A program made the translations under genes and the position numbers. The notes beneath the pieces are model-generated. The model made no database searches, was not told the origin of the DNA, and saw only the letters and a list, made by a program, of their open reading frames with translations. DNA of 64,000 bases from Azolla caroliniana (lineage: Eukaryota > Polypodiophyta): the NCBI GenBank assembly GCA_043228905.1, contig JBHGNT010000011.1, positions 372,001 to 436,000 on the forward strand, in the 5' to 3' direction. Of the stretch, positions 63,022 through 64,000 are shown piece after piece. Each line of letters opens with the position of its first letter. Positions within the stretch are counted from its first letter, which is position 1.

Positions 63022-64000
63022 TTCTCGGTCGGTAGCTTCTTGTTATAGTCGGATCTCCTTCATTGTTTGCTCATCTATCTGCACTTCCTCCTGGCAATCC
63101 ACATATGGTGTCAAGGCCTGCAAAATATCTACTTTGAACAAAGGAATGATTTTTGGATTATCATCAAAATACTGATTTTCTTCAACCTCATCTAATCCAT
63201 CCATCATGTTGACGGATTCTGCGTGCACAAGCAAACATTGTTTGCTTGTCGTAAATTTATTCTGTGTTGATACCTGAATTTTCGTTTTTCCTTTCCAAAA
63301 TGTTAGTAGATTCTGATTCCAATTCTGCTTGATGTTAGTAGTCTTTAACCATGGTTGTCCTAATAATAAGGGATATGCACCAGGGGCTTCCTAAGGAAGT
63401 ATTACTGCCGAAATTTGGAAACTATGACCTCATAATACTACATCTAGTTGTCGGAGTAAGCCAATTGGTCGTACCGTACTGGTATCTGCCATTTGTAGCC
63501 AAAATGGGCAAGCTTCCCATTTAGTAATACCTAGCCTATCACATCTCGTTTTATTAATGACATTCACTCCTAAGCCACCATCAACAATAACATTTTCTAT
63601 TTCTTGGCCATGAATGATTACTTTAATCGATGGATTTTGCTCATCAATGATTGAAGGGCTATTACTTGGTTGACTATAATGGACTGATACTTGTTTCGAC
63701 TCTTTTTGGGCAATCAATGACATCACCTTCTCAGTAAACCTAAGAACTAACTTGAGTAATCCGGTCAATGGTAATGATACTTGGCAATCTGCCAAGATCT
63801 TCCAAGTTTCCTCTTGTTTTGGTACCATTATTGCTCCTGGTAATTCAGTATTTTGATTAATTTCATTGTCGTGTAGCATCCGATCTACGTTACTTTGATT
63901 TGCTTCCTTAACCCATTCCTTGGCTGCTTTTCGGATTGCTTCTTGGATTTCCCACCCCGATTGTTTGCTTTTACTCCTAGTGGTGACTTGTTGTATTTCG
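63022..64000 (-). pseudogene. Element A protease and linker, open at window edge
   Basis: From the right edge: VQQ-type linker VTTRSKSKQ, AIRKAAKEWVKEANQSN, then VSLPLTGLLKLVLRF, NPSIKVIIHGQEIENVIVDG with GLGVNVINKTRCDRLGITKW (aspartic protease start, D-G-G), ACPFWLQMADTSTVRPIGLL and a stop near 63430. The spacer (63234-63043) has PKIIPLFKVDILQALTPYVD. The gag part lies beyond 64000. One stop and a frameshift separate protease from RT. Confidence 0.8.

Larger units (their letters stand above)
35808..64000 (-). mobile_element. Element A: Ty3/gypsy (Tat-like) with ORF3, open at right edge
   Basis: On the minus strand: protease, RT, RNase H and integrase (64000-60195), a spacer (60194-59804), ORF3 (from 59804 across the B insertion, then 38862-36272) and a 3' LTR (36271-35808). 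Gag and the 5' LTR lie beyond 64000. Element B is inserted near the start of ORF3. Pol is recognisable throughout but broken by several stops and a frameshift. Confidence 0.75.

Overview
This window is nuclear DNA of a land plant, most likely a seed plant with a large, repeat-rich genome. The evidence is: one spliced gene of a plant-type saccharopine dehydrogenase-like family, a degraded plastid psbC tail, Ty1/copia elements with an initiator-Met primer site, several Ty3/gypsy elements with plant-type pol motifs, LINE remnants and tRNA-headed SINE-like pieces. I cannot name the species. Apart from the gene, almost everything I can identify is mobile-element sequence in various stages of decay.

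Layout. 1-948: 5' end (LTR, primer site, gag start) of a minus-strand copia element cut by the window edge, inserted in a LINE (949-1612). 2107-2238: psbC tail of plastid origin, abutting a minus-strand gypsy element (about 2240-9830, 'gypsy-1'). Gypsy-1 is split by element E (5351-9211), an LTR element with a gag-like reading frame but no pol. 9.8-11.9 kb: SINE-like pieces, a copia fragment and the start of a third E-like element (G). 12442-21854: copia element I, split by a younger copia element F (14203-19433, perfect 5-bp target duplication). 22357-22861 and 27725-28164: solo LTRs with perfect target duplications. 25058-27308: the only convincing cellular gene, two exons. 28-35 kb: tandem repeats, LINE remnants and a hAT-like MITE.

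35.2-64 kb is a nest of LTR elements. Element A (minus, about 35808 to past the window end) is split by B (minus, 38863-59803). B is split by C (plus, 43765-57199). C is split by D (plus, 50045-54742), an E-like element. LTR divergence judged by eye falls inward (about 9% in B, 8% in C, 2% in D), which fits the nesting order. A, B and C belong to one Ty3/gypsy group with Tat-like pol motifs. Each carries a large extra reading frame ('ORF3') between pol and the 3' LTR, made of a conserved N-terminal domain, a long coiled coil and an acidic C-terminal motif. B has lost its RT core, RNase H and integrase.

The most notable items are: the ORF3 protein of A/B/C; the pol-less E/D/G elements with a shared, unidentified primer site and a hairpin before the 3' LTR; a 118-bp near-perfect palindrome (42962-43079) flanked by a 5-bp target duplication, whose arms resemble the 3' end of another LTR family in the window; a 45-bp rather than 4-6-bp duplication flanking B; and a C-terminal membrane-tail extension on the saccharopine dehydrogenase-like protein. 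Percentages are hand estimates. Family assignments rest on motifs read directly, with no database search.
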